64,000 nt of DNA. It comes from Mucilaginibacter mallensis (lineage in GTDB: Bacteria; Bacteroidota; Bacteroidia; Sphingobacteriales; Sphingobacteriaceae). Made by a program: the position numbers and the translations under genes. Below the pieces are notes generated by a model. It was given only the letters and a program-made list of their open reading frames with translations. It was not told the origin of the DNA and made no database searches. The stretch lies in NCBI RefSeq assembly GCF_900105165.1, contig NZ_LT629740.1:558001-622000 (forward strand), in the 5' to 3' direction. Position 1 is the first letter of the stretch; the number at the start of each line of letters is the position of its first letter. This document shows, one piece after another, positions 24,407 to 33,365 of the stretch.

Positions 24407-25280
24407 GAAACGCATTTGGAAGTACATACTCATAAGCTTTTGCTGGCTCGCCAGCTTAGGTGGCCTGGTTGTGCTCATGAGTTTCATTGATGTTAAAAAA
24501 GCGGGGGTGCTTTGTACTGATGTAAAGGTTTATATCCCCGGCAACCAGTATTTTATTGATAAGGACGAGATTGATAATATCCTGCAAATAAAAAGGCACG
24601 CGTTGATTGGGCATGCTTTGGAGGGCATCAATATACGTGCGCTTGAGGATAAGTTAAAGGCCAATCCGTTTATTGAAACGGCTAAGGTTTATACCGATAT
24701 GGATGGTGTTATTTGGGTGGAGATAACCCAGCGCCAACCCATTTTACGCATTTTAAACCAGGACGATAAGGATTTTTATGTAGATCAGCATGGATTCAAG
24801 GTTCCTTTATCAGCCAACTTTACCGCGCAGGTTTTAGCTGCTAATGGTTTTATTGACGAACCGTTTAGCGGCAGAGTTGATACACTGCATACAGAGATAG
24901 CCCGCGAGGTATTTGCAACTGCCGATTACATCCGCAAGGATTCATTATGGGATGCGCAGATAGCGCAGATCTATGTGAACAAGGATCATGAAATAGAGCT
25001 GATACCGCGTGTGGGTAACCAGCGCATCTTGCTGGGCAATGCGGATTCGCTGGATGTGAAGTTCCATAACCTGCTGGCTTTCTACAAAAAAGCATTGCCG
25101 CAGATGGGCTGGGACACTTACAAAACAATTAATATAAAATACGCTAACCAGGTTATCGGCGTAAAAAATGTGATGACCAAACAGGATTCAATAAATGCGA
25201 AGAACGGGGTTAAGGATTCGATTAAAGCAACTATTGATTCTGCAATAACAACAAAAGATACATCTCAAATAAAAAATTAA
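24399..25280 (+). CDS. ftsQ: Division protein FtsQ/DivIB
   Basis: Bitopic divisome protein that scaffolds FtsL/FtsB and controls FtsWI. A short basic cytoplasmic start (MFKKRIWKY) is followed by one membrane segment (about 9-28) and a POTRA-like domain (about 38-108: VKVYIPGNQYFIDKDEIDNI and KANPFIETAKVYTDMDGV). The beta domain follows to about 255, then a Lys/Asp/Ser/Thr-rich tail. The 293 residues and the place between murC and ftsA support the call; sequence is divergent as usual for this family. Confidence 0.88.
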   Translation: MFKKRIWKYILISFCWLASLGGLVVLMSFIDVKKAGVLCTDVKVYIPGNQYFIDKDEIDNILQIKRHALIGHALEGINIRALEDKLKANPFIETAKVYTDMDGVIWVEITQRQPILRILNQDDKDFYVDQHGFKVPLSANFTAQVLAANGFIDEPFSGRVDTLHTEIAREVFATADYIRKDSLWDAQIAQIYVNKDHEIELIPRVGNQRILLGNADSLDVKFHNLLAFYKKALPQMGWDTYKTINIKYANQVIGVKNVMTKQDSINAKNGVKDSIKATIDSAITTKDTSQIKN

Positions 25281-25281
25281 T

Positions 25282-26610
25282 ATGGACAAAGTTTTAACAC
25301 AGGAAAAGAGTTCACCAATCGTGGTAGGGTTGGATATCGGAACTACAAAAATATGTGCTATTGTTGGCCGCCGTAACAAAAACGGGAAGATTGAAGTACT
25401 GGGTATAGGTAAGGCTGAGTCGGCGGGGGTAACGCGCGGCGTAGTGTCAAATATCGATAAAACAGTGCAGGGCATCACCCAGGCAGTTGACGTTGCAGGC
25501 ACGCAATCAAATGTGGAGATCAAGGTAGTGAACGTGGGTATTGCCGGGCAGCATATCAAAAGCCTGCAGCATCGTGGTTTGATCACCCGCCGTGATCTGG
25601 ATAATGAGATAGGCCGTAAGGATATCGATAAACTGATTGAGGACATGTTTAACCTGGTAATGCCTCCGGGCGAAGGGATCATCCATGTTATACCGCAGGA
25701 ATTTACTGTTGATGGCGAGCCGGGAATTAAAGACCCGATAGGCATGGCCGGTGTACGTTTGGAAGCTAACTTCCACATCATATCAGGCCAAACCGCGGCT
25801 ATCAAAAACATTGTAAAGTGTGTAAACAAGGCCAGTTTAGAAACTGTCGACCTGATACTGGAGCCATTGGCATCATCTGAATCGGTTTTGAGCGATGAGG
25901 AAAAAGAAGCCGGTGTAGTATTGGTTGATATAGGTGGCGGTACTACCGACGTCGCCATTTTTCACGAGGGCATCATCAGGCATACCGCTGTGATCCCGTT
26001 CGGCGGTAACAGTATTACTGAGGATATCCGCGAAGGATGTTCGGTGATGCGCAATATCGCGGAGCAACTAAAAATAAGGTTCGGTTCGGCATTGGCTGAA
26101 GAGAACAAAGAAAATGAGATTGTATGTGTACCCGGATTACGTGGCCGCGAACCAAAGGAAATATCAGTGAAAAACCTGGCCTTTGTTATCCAGGCCCGTA
26201 TGGAAGAAATTGTTGAGCATGTATATTATGAGATAAAAGCATCAGGCTACGAAAAGAAACTGATTGCCGGTATAGTGGTTACAGGCGGCGGCGCGCAGCT
26301 TAAACATTTATCGCAATTGGTGGAGTTTGTTACCGGGCTGGATTGCCGCATTGGTTACCCTAATGAGCATCTGGCTAAAAACGAAGTATTGCCAAAAAAT
26401 ATATACGAAGAGCTGCAAAGCCCTATGTACGCAACCGGTATTGGTCTGTTGATAAAGGGTGTGCAAAAAATGGAATATGATGATGTTCCGCAGCCTGCAG
26501 CTACCAAAAAGAAAACAGAAGCTAAAGTTGCCGAAAAGAAGCCAACATGGCTTGAAAAGCTGAAAGTTTATATAAAGGATGATATCCCTGATAAGGAATT
26601 CCTGCAATAA
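25282..26610 (+). CDS. ftsA: Cell division protein FtsA
   Basis: Actin-like ATPase that tethers FtsZ to the membrane. The phosphate-1 motif VGLDIGTTKICAIVG lies at 15-29, followed by the SHS2/1C region (QSNVEIKVVNVGIAGQHI), the phosphate-2 motif VLVDIGGGTTDVAIF and the adenosine motif GIVVTGGGAQLK. The tail ends WLEKLKVYIKDD, an amphipathic membrane-targeting helix, then DIPDKEFLQ. 442 residues. It starts one base after the ftsQ stop. Confidence 0.95.
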   Translation: MDKVLTQEKSSPIVVGLDIGTTKICAIVGRRNKNGKIEVLGIGKAESAGVTRGVVSNIDKTVQGITQAVDVAGTQSNVEIKVVNVGIAGQHIKSLQHRGLITRRDLDNEIGRKDIDKLIEDMFNLVMPPGEGIIHVIPQEFTVDGEPGIKDPIGMAGVRLEANFHIISGQTAAIKNIVKCVNKASLETVDLILEPLASSESVLSDEEKEAGVVLVDIGGGTTDVAIFHEGIIRHTAVIPFGGNSITEDIREGCSVMRNIAEQLKIRFGSALAEENKENEIVCVPGLRGREPKEISVKNLAFVIQARMEEIVEHVYYEIKASGYEKKLIAGIVVTGGGAQLKHLSQLVEFVTGLDCRIGYPNEHLAKNEVLPKNIYEELQSPMYATGIGLLIKGVQKMEYDDVPQPAATKKKTEAKVAEKKPTWLEKLKVYIKDDIPDKEFLQ

Positions 26611-26626
26611 TTTTGCACAAAAGGCG

Positions 26627-26669
26627 ACTTTTCCACATATTGACAAATGTGGAAAAGTGTTGTGGAAAA
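26627..26669. promoter_or_regulatory. Three DnaA-box-like 9-mers upstream of ftsZ
   Basis: TTTTCCACA at 26629-26637 and its reverse complement at 26648-26656 and 26661-26669 all fit the relaxed DnaA box TTWTNCACA. The first two also make a hairpin with arms ACTTTTCCACAT and ATGTGGAAAAGT. All lie in the 125-base ftsA-ftsZ gap, 67 bases or more before the ftsZ ATG. The match is direct; binding by DnaA is an inference. Confidence 0.5.
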
Positions 26670-26735
26670 AGTGGTAATATTACAATAGAGAGAACTAAAT
26701 ACTCGTCAGATCACATATAACTGAAAATTAGGATT

Positions 26736-28346
26736 ATGCAGTTTGAGATGTTAAAAGAAAAGTCGTCCATCATCAAGGTAATTGGTGTTGGCGGCGGTGG
26801 AGGTAATGCGGTAAACCATATGTACAAGCAGGGTATTACCGGTGTTGATTTTATTATTTGTAACACCGATGCCCAGGCATTGGAGTTAAGCCCTATACCC
26901 AATAAAGTACAATTAGGCGCAAGTTTAACCGAGGGGATGGGAGCAGGTTCTATACCTGAAGTTGGAAAAAATTCGGCTATTGAAAATATCGACGATATAA
27001 AACAAATGCTGGGCACTAATACCAAAATGCTATTTATAACAGCAGGTATGGGTGGTGGTACTGGTACAGGCGCGAGCCCTATCATTGCCAAAGCAGCACG
27101 CGAGTTGGATATATTAACGGTGGGTATCATCACCACTCCGTTCTCATTTGAAGGCAAACGCCGTAAAATGCAGGCCGATGCAGGGATGGAAGAGCTGAAA
27201 AAATATGTCGACTCGTTTTTAGTGATCTCGAACGACAGGCTGCGCCAGATCTTCGGTAACTTAACATTGGGTTCGGCATTTGCACAGGCTGATAATATTT
27301 TGACCACTGCAGCCAAAGGCATCGCCGAGATAATCACTTTGCCGGGTTATATAAACGTTGACTTTAAAGATGTGCGCACGGTGATGAAAGACAGCGGCGT
27401 ATCTATCATGGGTAGCTCAACTGCCGAAGGTGAAAATCGCGCATTGAAAGCAGTAGAAGGTGCTTTATCATCACCATTATTAAAAGATAATGAGATTGAG
27501 GGTGCACGTTACATCTTACTGAACATCAGTTCGGGCAGTAAAGAGGTGACCATGGATGAAGTGAGTATTATTACCGATTACATACAGGAAGAAGCTGGTT
27601 TAGCTGCCGACCTGATATGGGGTAATTGTATCGACGAAAATCTGGAAGACAAATTATCAGTAACTATCATTGCTACAGGTTTCCAAACTAAGGACGAGCG
27701 CGAGAAAGAGATCAGCAGCAAAAAGATTGTTAACATGCTGGTGCCTGAAAATGAACCACTGGTAAAACCGGTAAATGAGTTTATAAACCATGTTAAGGAA
27801 AACGCTGTTGCTGAACCTTACATGAAAAAGCATGAGGCGCAAACACCGCAGGGCCAGGGCCCGAAACAAACCGGTTTATTTGATTTGTTTGCCAAGTCAG
27901 AAGATTCAGGCAGCGTGGTAAAGCATAACCTGATGGATGAAGAATCATCTGCGGCTGAGCCTGAAGAAAGTGAATTTACTTTCAAAATAGCTGATTCGGT
28001 AATGGACTTTAACCCGGTAGCTGTTGAAGAAAAAATAACTGTACCCGAGCCTGAACCAGCACCAGTTGTTGGCGCCGATGATCATAAAACAGATGAATCC
28101 ATCGAAGAGCAATTGCGCAAATCACGCGAGCGTATTATGCGCTTAAAAGATCTGAGCATTAAACAGCGCAGCGGTAACGTTATTGAAATGGAAAACACGC
28201 CCGCCTACAAGCGTAAGGAAATAGCCCTGCAGGAAACCCCTGCATCTGACGAAAGCCAGATCTCAAGGTTTACCCTGATGCCTGATAGCGATGGTAAAGT
28301 AGAAATAAGGAATAACAATTCATTCCTGCATGATAATGTTGACTAA
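26736..28346 (+). CDS. ftsZ: Tubulin-like division GTPase FtsZ
   Basis: Polymerises at midcell to form the Z ring. The GTP-binding core shows VIGVGGGGGNAVNHM (15-29), the tubulin signature GMGGGTGTGASP (104-115), the SFEGKRR segment and the T7 loop region with NVDFKDVRTVMKD. 536 residues is about 150 longer than model FtsZ owing to an acidic linker (from about 340) and a tail. The conserved tail peptide is recognisable as NTPAYKRKE at about 487-495, followed by some 41 further residues. Three DnaA-box-like sites precede it and a terminator follows. Confidence 0.95.
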   Translation: MQFEMLKEKSSIIKVIGVGGGGGNAVNHMYKQGITGVDFIICNTDAQALELSPIPNKVQLGASLTEGMGAGSIPEVGKNSAIENIDDIKQMLGTNTKMLFITAGMGGGTGTGASPIIAKAARELDILTVGIITTPFSFEGKRRKMQADAGMEELKKYVDSFLVISNDRLRQIFGNLTLGSAFAQADNILTTAAKGIAEIITLPGYINVDFKDVRTVMKDSGVSIMGSSTAEGENRALKAVEGALSSPLLKDNEIEGARYILLNISSGSKEVTMDEVSIITDYIQEEAGLAADLIWGNCIDENLEDKLSVTIIATGFQTKDEREKEISSKKIVNMLVPENEPLVKPVNEFINHVKENAVAEPYMKKHEAQTPQGQGPKQTGLFDLFAKSEDSGSVVKHNLMDEESSAAEPEESEFTFKIADSVMDFNPVAVEEKITVPEPEPAPVVGADDHKTDESIEEQLRKSRERIMRLKDLSIKQRSGNVIEMENTPAYKRKEIALQETPASDESQISRFTLMPDSDGKVEIRNNNSFLHDNVD

Positions 28347-28367
28347 TCAAACCAATTATTGAGAACT

Positions 28368-28399
28368 AAGCCTTTGTATTGATTTGCAAGGGCTTTTTT
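28368..28399 (+). terminator. Terminator at the end of the dcw cluster
   Basis: AAGCCTTTG pairs with CAAGGGCTT (one G-T wobble) across ten bases and is followed by TTTTT, 22 bases after the ftsZ stop. Confidence 0.75.
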
Positions 28400-28466
28400 A
28401 CATTTACGGGGTTTGTGAAGCCTGCTTAAAAGGGCTATATTTGGAAAATATTAAAAAGATCGCATT

Positions 28467-29711
28467 TTGGATTTATTTGACAAAATATTAAAAAGTGTTG
28501 GCGGCCCGATCGGCCAGCATCAAAAATGGTCGCACGGCTATTTCTCATACCCCAAGCTGGAAGGTGAAATCGGTCCGCATATGCTATTTAACGGCAAAGA
28601 ACATTTGGTTTGGAGCCTTAACAACTACCTGGGTTTAGCTAATCACCCCGAAGTAAGAGCAGCAGATGCGCAGGCAGCGGCTGATTATGGTATGGCTTAT
28701 CCAATGGGCGCGCGTATGATGTCAGGTAACTCCAGGCACCATGAGGAACTGGAAAATAACCTGGCTGAATTTGTTGGCAAGGAATCCGCCTTTTTACTGA
28801 ACTATGGTTACCAGGGTATGCTATCAATCATTGATGCGCTGGTTGATCGTAATGATGTTATTGTATATGATGCCGAATCACATGCCTGTATAATTGATGG
28901 TGTGCGTTTACATATGGGCAAGCGTTTTGTATATCAGCATAACGATATCGAAAGCTGCGAAAAACAATTGGAACGCGCTACCAAATTAACCGAACAATCC
29001 GGCGGTGGCATATTGCTGATCACCGAAGGCGTTTTCGGCATGTCGGGCGCGCAAGGTAAGCTAAAGGAGATCAGTGAGCTTAAAAAGAAATTCAACTTCC
29101 GTTTATTGGTTGATGATGCGCATGGCTTTGGTACCATGGGCCCAACTGGTGCCGGTACGCACGAGGAGCAGGGTTGTGTTGATGAGGTTGATGTGTACTT
29201 TGGAACCTTTGCCAAATCAATGGCTGGTATAGGTGGTTTTGTTGCCGCCAAACGCGAAATTATTGAATACCTGCGTTATAATATGCGCTCGCAAACTTTT
29301 GCCAAAGCGCTGCCAATGCCGATGGTTATTGGTTTGAAAAAGCGTTTCGAGCTGCTAAAATCACAACCTGAATTGCGTGAAAAATTATGGCTGATAGCTA
29401 AAACATTGCAAAACGGTTTAAAAGAACGCGGTTTTGATATCGGTATAAGCAACACCATGGTTACCCCTGTTATTTTAAAAGGCGATCTGTACGAAGCCAC
29501 AGCGTTAACCCGCGACCTGCGCGAGAATTACGGTATTTTCTGTTCAATTGTGATCTATCCTGTTATCCCGAGAGGTATTATATTACTTAGGCTGATACCA
29601 ACTGCATCACATAGTTTGGAGGATGTACAGCGCACGCTTGATGCTTATAGCGAAATGGGCGAGAAGCTAAAAGCCGGTCATTACAAGAATGTAAGCGAAC
29701 CTGCTGTTTAA
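28467..29711 (+). CDS. spt: Alpha-oxoamine synthase, probably serine palmitoyltransferase
   Basis: PLP-dependent enzyme that condenses an amino acid with an acyl-CoA; the sphingolipid-forming serine palmitoyltransferase is the best fit in this phylum, with KBL and AONS as alternatives. SLNNYLGLANHPEV, NYGYQGMLSIIDALV and DAESHACIIDGVRL are typical, the PLP Asp-His pair is in LLVDDAHGFGTMG and the Schiff-base lysine is in FGTFAKSMAGIGG. The start is TTG at 28467: an in-frame stop lies at 28452-28454, and the next ATG would remove the conserved N-terminus. 414 residues; transcribed alone with its own terminator. Confidence 0.82.
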   Translation: MDLFDKILKSVGGPIGQHQKWSHGYFSYPKLEGEIGPHMLFNGKEHLVWSLNNYLGLANHPEVRAADAQAAADYGMAYPMGARMMSGNSRHHEELENNLAEFVGKESAFLLNYGYQGMLSIIDALVDRNDVIVYDAESHACIIDGVRLHMGKRFVYQHNDIESCEKQLERATKLTEQSGGGILLITEGVFGMSGAQGKLKEISELKKKFNFRLLVDDAHGFGTMGPTGAGTHEEQGCVDEVDVYFGTFAKSMAGIGGFVAAKREIIEYLRYNMRSQTFAKALPMPMVIGLKKRFELLKSQPELREKLWLIAKTLQNGLKERGFDIGISNTMVTPVILKGDLYEATALTRDLRENYGIFCSIVIYPVIPRGIILLRLIPTASHSLEDVQRTLDAYSEMGEKLKAGHYKNVSEPAV

Positions 29712-29731
29712 ATAATTAATAGAAATAATAG

Positions 29732-29765
29732 AGCCCGCAAATCATTGATCTGCGGGCTTTGTTGT
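29732..29765 (+). terminator. Terminator after the spt-like gene
   Basis: AGCCCGCA pairs perfectly with TGCGGGCT across an 11-base loop and is followed by TTGTTGTTT. Confidence 0.75.
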
Positions 29766-29828
29766 TTCTAGTGCAGTAATAATTTATAGCTATTCTGTAA
29801 ATTAGCATCCTAATAAATTCTTAATTAT

Positions 29829-30179
29829 ATGCTTACAGACATCAACCCCAAACTACCAATGCGCGATAAAGCCATTACCAGGGATTTTTATTTAAACAAG
29901 CTGGGTTTTCATGAATTTGGCAACGCTGATTATGATGGTTATCTCATGGTGCAAAAGGATAATATACAAATTCACTTTTTTGAGTTTAAGGAGCTTGATC
30001 CCAAAGAGAACTATGGGCAAGTATATATCCGCACAGATGATATTAAAGTATTACATCAGTTTGTCAAAGACCAAAATGCTAAAAGTACCGAATTGGAGCA
30101 TAAGCCCTGGATGCAAATGGAGTTTTCAATTCTTGACCCTGATAGCAATTTGCTTACTTTCGGGCAAAGTATAGTTTAG
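29829..30179 (+). CDS. VOC-family protein (glyoxalase/bleomycin-resistance fold)
   Basis: A 116-residue protein with the paired beta-alpha-beta-beta-beta units of the vicinal oxygen chelate fold. PKLPMRDKAITRDFYLNKLG is the standard N-terminal helix, YLMVQKDNIQIHFFEF supplies the first beta sheet and QMEFSILDPDSNLLTFGQ closes the domain with the usual Asp-Pro-(D/E)-x-N turn. It most resembles bleomycin-binding-type members, but drug resistance is not implied by sequence alone. It stands alone and ends at a strong terminator. Confidence 0.8.
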   Translation: MLTDINPKLPMRDKAITRDFYLNKLGFHEFGNADYDGYLMVQKDNIQIHFFEFKELDPKENYGQVYIRTDDIKVLHQFVKDQNAKSTELEHKPWMQMEFSILDPDSNLLTFGQSIV

Positions 30180-30231
30180 TATAAGTGATAAGAATGAACC
30201 TGTTATATAAATCGGATAAAATATAATTGCT

Positions 30232-30262
30232 AAGCCTTTCGGATATCCGAAAGGCTTTTTTA
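30232..30262 (+). terminator. Perfect 11-bp terminator hairpin
   Basis: AAGCCTTTCGG and CCGAAAGGCTT are exact reverse complements around an ATAT loop, followed by a T run. It closes the VOC gene and precedes the GH125 gene. Confidence 0.85.
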
Positions 30263-30289
30263 TTTTAGCCAAACCAATTTAGCAAATCT

Positions 30290-31717
30290 ATGACAACACG
30301 CCGCAATTTTATAAAGATCAACGGGATTACTGCATTAGGTATAAGCTCAGGCTTAAAACCAAAATGGTTTGCAGGGCCAATTCAATTTGAAAGTCACCGC
30401 CCAAAGCTGAGCGGCCGTAAATTCACCAGCAAAGCTGTTGAAGAAACCATCAGCAACATAAAAGCAAGTATCAAAAATCCTGAACTGGCGTGGCTGTTTG
30501 AGAACTGCTACCCGAATACATTGGATACTACTGTTAACTATTCTGAGATCAACGGCAAGCCCGATACCTTTGTAATTACAGGCGATATAAACGCCATGTG
30601 GATGCGCGATTCATCTGCACAAGTTTGGCCTTACCTGCCGCTTATAACTAAGGATGCAGCCCTTAAAAAGCTGATTTTAGGCGTAATAAATAGGCAGGCA
30701 AACTGTGTGCTGATCGATCCTTATGCCAATGCCTTTAACATGGGCCCAACCGGCAGCGAATGGGACAGCGATAACACCACCATGAAACCCGAACTGCACG
30801 AGCGCAAATGGGAAATAGATTCACTATGTTACCCTATAAGGCTGGCTTACAATTATTGGAAACTGAGCGGCGATACCAGTTTTTTTGATGAGAACTGGCA
30901 AAATGCGGGTAAAACGATACTGCATACTTTTAAAGAACAACAGCGTAAAAATGGTAAGGGCCCATATCATTTCCAACGTAAAACAGAAGTAGCCAGCGAT
31001 ACGGCACCTAATGGCGGTTATGGTAACCCGGTTAGGCCCGTGGGTTTGATCTGCTCTATCTTCCGCCCATCTGATGATGCTACTATCTTCCCATTCCTGG
31101 TACCGTCAAACTATTTTGCGGTGGCTAGTTTACGCCAGATGGCCGAAATGTTTAGCGTAATTGCTAAAGATAAAGCCACTGCCAATGAATGTGAAGCCCT
31201 GGCAACTGAAGTACATACTGCGTTGCAAAAATATGCAACCTATCAGCACCCGGTACATGGCAAAGTGTTGGCCTATGAGGTTGATGGCTACGGCAACCAA
31301 TCATTTATGGATGATGCTAATGTGCCAAGTTTGCTTGCGCTGCCTTATTTAAATGCAATGCCTGCAACCGACCCTGTTTATCAGAATACACGCCGTATGG
31401 TTTTGAGTTCGGACAATCCCTACTTTTTTAAGGGATCAGCAGCCGAAGGTATTGGTGGCCCGCACGTGGGCATGAACTATATATGGCCAATGAGTATTAT
31501 TATAAGAGGGCTAACATCAACCAATAAAGAAGAGGTAAGCCAATGTATTATTTGGCTGAAAAATACGCATGCAGGTACCGGTTTTATGCACGAATCCTTC
31601 AATAAGGATAATGCAGCCGACTTTACCCGTAAATGGTTTGCATGGGCAAATACTTTATTTGGTGAGTTAATAATAAAGGCACATAAATATTATCCTGAAA
31701 TATTACAGAATACCTAA
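30290..31717 (+). CDS. GH125 glycoside hydrolase, exo-alpha-1,6-mannosidase type
   Basis: Exported enzyme predicted to remove alpha-1,6-linked mannose from mannans or glycoproteins. The N-terminus MTTRRNFIKINGITALGISS has a twin-arginine-like start, so Tat export is possible. The (alpha/alpha)6 barrel signatures are VITGDINAMWMRDSSAQVWP, then IDPYANAFN, KPELHERKWEIDSLCYPIRL, RPSDDATIFPFLVPSNYF and GGPHVGMNYIWPMS, with HESFNKDNAADFTRKWFAWA at the end. 475 residues is full length. It is not part of a PUL here: no SusC/D pair or other glycosidase adjoins it. Confidence 0.9.
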   Translation: MTTRRNFIKINGITALGISSGLKPKWFAGPIQFESHRPKLSGRKFTSKAVEETISNIKASIKNPELAWLFENCYPNTLDTTVNYSEINGKPDTFVITGDINAMWMRDSSAQVWPYLPLITKDAALKKLILGVINRQANCVLIDPYANAFNMGPTGSEWDSDNTTMKPELHERKWEIDSLCYPIRLAYNYWKLSGDTSFFDENWQNAGKTILHTFKEQQRKNGKGPYHFQRKTEVASDTAPNGGYGNPVRPVGLICSIFRPSDDATIFPFLVPSNYFAVASLRQMAEMFSVIAKDKATANECEALATEVHTALQKYATYQHPVHGKVLAYEVDGYGNQSFMDDANVPSLLALPYLNAMPATDPVYQNTRRMVLSSDNPYFFKGSAAEGIGGPHVGMNYIWPMSIIIRGLTSTNKEEVSQCIIWLKNTHAGTGFMHESFNKDNAADFTRKWFAWANTLFGELIIKAHKYYPEILQNT

Positions 31718-32045
31718 TTAATTACATATTACGTTGGTATTAAAAACATATTTATCAGGGGCTATTTTGGCAATTTTGGGGTTATAAGCTTACTTTATTT
31801 TAATAATTAGATCATTTATGATTAGATATTAAAATATTGGTAGATGAATTACGGAATATTTAATATCAATTGTCTTATTATTAATATTTATTATCGAAAT
31901 AATATGGCTATTTGCCTGATAATGTGGAAAAAAAGCACTTTTAAGGCAGTATTTTTTTTATGCAAAAGTTTTTTTTTAAATAAAAAGATTTTAGATTAGC
32001 TTTAGTTAAACAATAAACCTCATTATCTTAAAAGGAGTAATTCAA
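31718..32045 (+). promoter_or_regulatory. AT-rich leader before the Hc1-like gene
   Basis: This 328-base gap is very AT-rich and holds no repeat or gene that I can support. TAGCTTTA at 31997-32004 is one mismatch from the Bacteroidota -7 box TAnnTTTG, with a T tract about 20 bases upstream. AAAGGAG at 32031-32037 is a good ribosome-binding site for the small gene that follows. Confidence 0.4.
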
Positions 32046-32222
32046 ATGGAAAAATTTACTGAAGTAAAAAACCTCGTTGCGTCTTTGGAAGCCGATGCTG
32101 ACAAGTTTTACAACAAGGGAAACAGCGCAGCAGGTACACGTGTTCGTAAAGGAATGCAAGACCTAAAAAATTTAGCTCAATCTATCAGATTGGAAGTTCA
32201 GGGTACAAAGAACAAACAATAA
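32046..32222 (+). CDS. Histone H1-like small protein (Hc1-like)
   Basis: A 58-residue protein reading MEKFTEVKNLVASLEADADK, then FYNKGNSAAGTRVRKGMQDL and a basic tail. It matches the small Hc1/histone H1-like proteins that are widespread in Bacteroidota and named for their basic, DNA-binding character. The sequence is helical with Lys and Arg clustered in the second half. A clear AAGGAG site nine bases before the ATG and a strong bidirectional terminator suggest high expression. A DNA-compacting role is inferred from the family name rather than shown. Confidence 0.82.
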   Translation: MEKFTEVKNLVASLEADADKFYNKGNSAAGTRVRKGMQDLKNLAQSIRLEVQGTKNKQ

Positions 32223-32260
32223 GGAAAACAACCTGGAAAAAAGATTTTTTACTTAATGTA

Positions 32261-32294
32261 AAAAAGCCTGGCTAGTACTTAGCCGGGCTTTTTA
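32261..32294. terminator. Bidirectional terminator between the Hc1-like gene and dapA
   Basis: AAAAAGCC(T)GGCTA and TAGCC(G)GGCTTTTT form a stem with A and T runs on both sides. The dapA stop codon (32272-32274) lies inside the hairpin. Confidence 0.8.
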
Positions 32295-33174
32295 CTGTAG
32301 TTATATTTTGTGTTTCCTGCGCTATTTTTTTCGCGGTAGCGTCACTAACGGGTACTAATGGTAAACGGAGTGTATCGCCGCAAATGCCCAGGTGTTTTAA
32401 TGCGGATTTAACACCTGCGGGGTTGCCTTCAACAAACATTAATCTGGTAATATCAATTAGTTGTGAATGTATTTTTTGTGCCGATTTATAATCGCCAGCT
32501 AAACAATGATGTACCATTTCTGAAAGCTGAGATGGAAGCGCATTGCCAACAACCGAAATAACGCCTGCAGCACCCAGCGCCATCATTGGCAGCGTAACCG
32601 GATCATCTCCCGAGATAACCAAAAAGTCTTTCGGTTTATCACGCATGATCTGGTTTATCTGGTCAAAATTGCCTGAGGCTTCTTTAGTGCCGATAATATT
32701 ATTGAAATCATTTGCCAAACGTACAGTAGTTTCAGCGCTTACATTGCTGCCCGTACGGCTTGGTACATTATATAATATAATGGGCAATGGTGAAGCTTGC
32801 GCTATTGCTTTATAATGCTGATAAATGCCTTCCTGGGTTGGTTTGTTATATGCAGGACTTGCAGATAGTATGGCATCATAGCCATTGGTATCAAACTCCT
32901 TTATCTGCTGAACAACTTCAAGCGTATTATTGCCGCCGATGCCTGCAACCAGATTTACGCGGCCTGCAACAACTTCTGCTGTAAAAGCCCATATCTTCTT
33001 CTTCTCCTGTTGGTTTAATGTAACGGTTTCGCCTGTAGTGCCCAATGATACCAGGTATTGAACCCCGCCATCTATTAAATAATTTATCAGGTCTTTAAGT
33101 CTGTTGTAGTCAACCTGCCCGTCTGCTTGAAACGGAGTTACAATAGCTACTCCTGTTCCGTAAAATTTGTTCAT
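32272..33174 (-). CDS. dapA: 4-hydroxy-tetrahydrodipicolinate synthase
   Basis: Condenses pyruvate with aspartate semialdehyde, the first step toward lysine and the meso-DAP that MurE uses. The 300-residue TIM barrel begins GTGVAIVTPFQADGQVDY. SLGTTGETVTLNQQEKK is the substrate motif, YNVPSRTGSNV holds the active Tyr, and the Schiff-base lysine is in IIGTKEASGNF. GDDPVTLPMMALGAAGVISV follows. It is transcribed alone toward the Hc1-like gene, and the two share a terminator. Confidence 0.95.
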   Translation of the reverse strand: MNKFYGTGVAIVTPFQADGQVDYNRLKDLINYLIDGGVQYLVSLGTTGETVTLNQQEKKKIWAFTAEVVAGRVNLVAGIGGNNTLEVVQQIKEFDTNGYDAILSASPAYNKPTQEGIYQHYKAIAQASPLPIILYNVPSRTGSNVSAETTVRLANDFNNIIGTKEASGNFDQINQIMRDKPKDFLVISGDDPVTLPMMALGAAGVISVVGNALPSQLSEMVHHCLAGDYKSAQKIHSQLIDITRLMFVEGNPAGVKSALKHLGICGDTLRLPLVPVSDATAKKIAQETQNITTVKSPAKY

Positions 33175-33302
33175 CTCAATAATTAAAGGATGCTAAGATA
33201 AGATTTTGAAGATTTAGCGTAGAAAATAGTTTGATTTTGTTTATTATGGGTTGAAGAAGACTCTTAAACAAACGGGAAAAACTCAAATCTTAAAATAGCG
33301 GT

Positions 33303-33337
33303 AAATAAAAAAGGAGAAAGTGTTTATGCTTTCTCCT
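33303..33337 (-). terminator. Terminator for the zinc-ribbon-like gene
   Basis: AGGAGAAAG and CTTTCTCCT pair perfectly around an 8-base loop; on the minus strand the stem is followed by a T run (33302-33311 read in reverse). Confidence 0.75.
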
Positions 33338-33365
33338 CGTATTGATGTATTTTTTCTTGTTAGTT

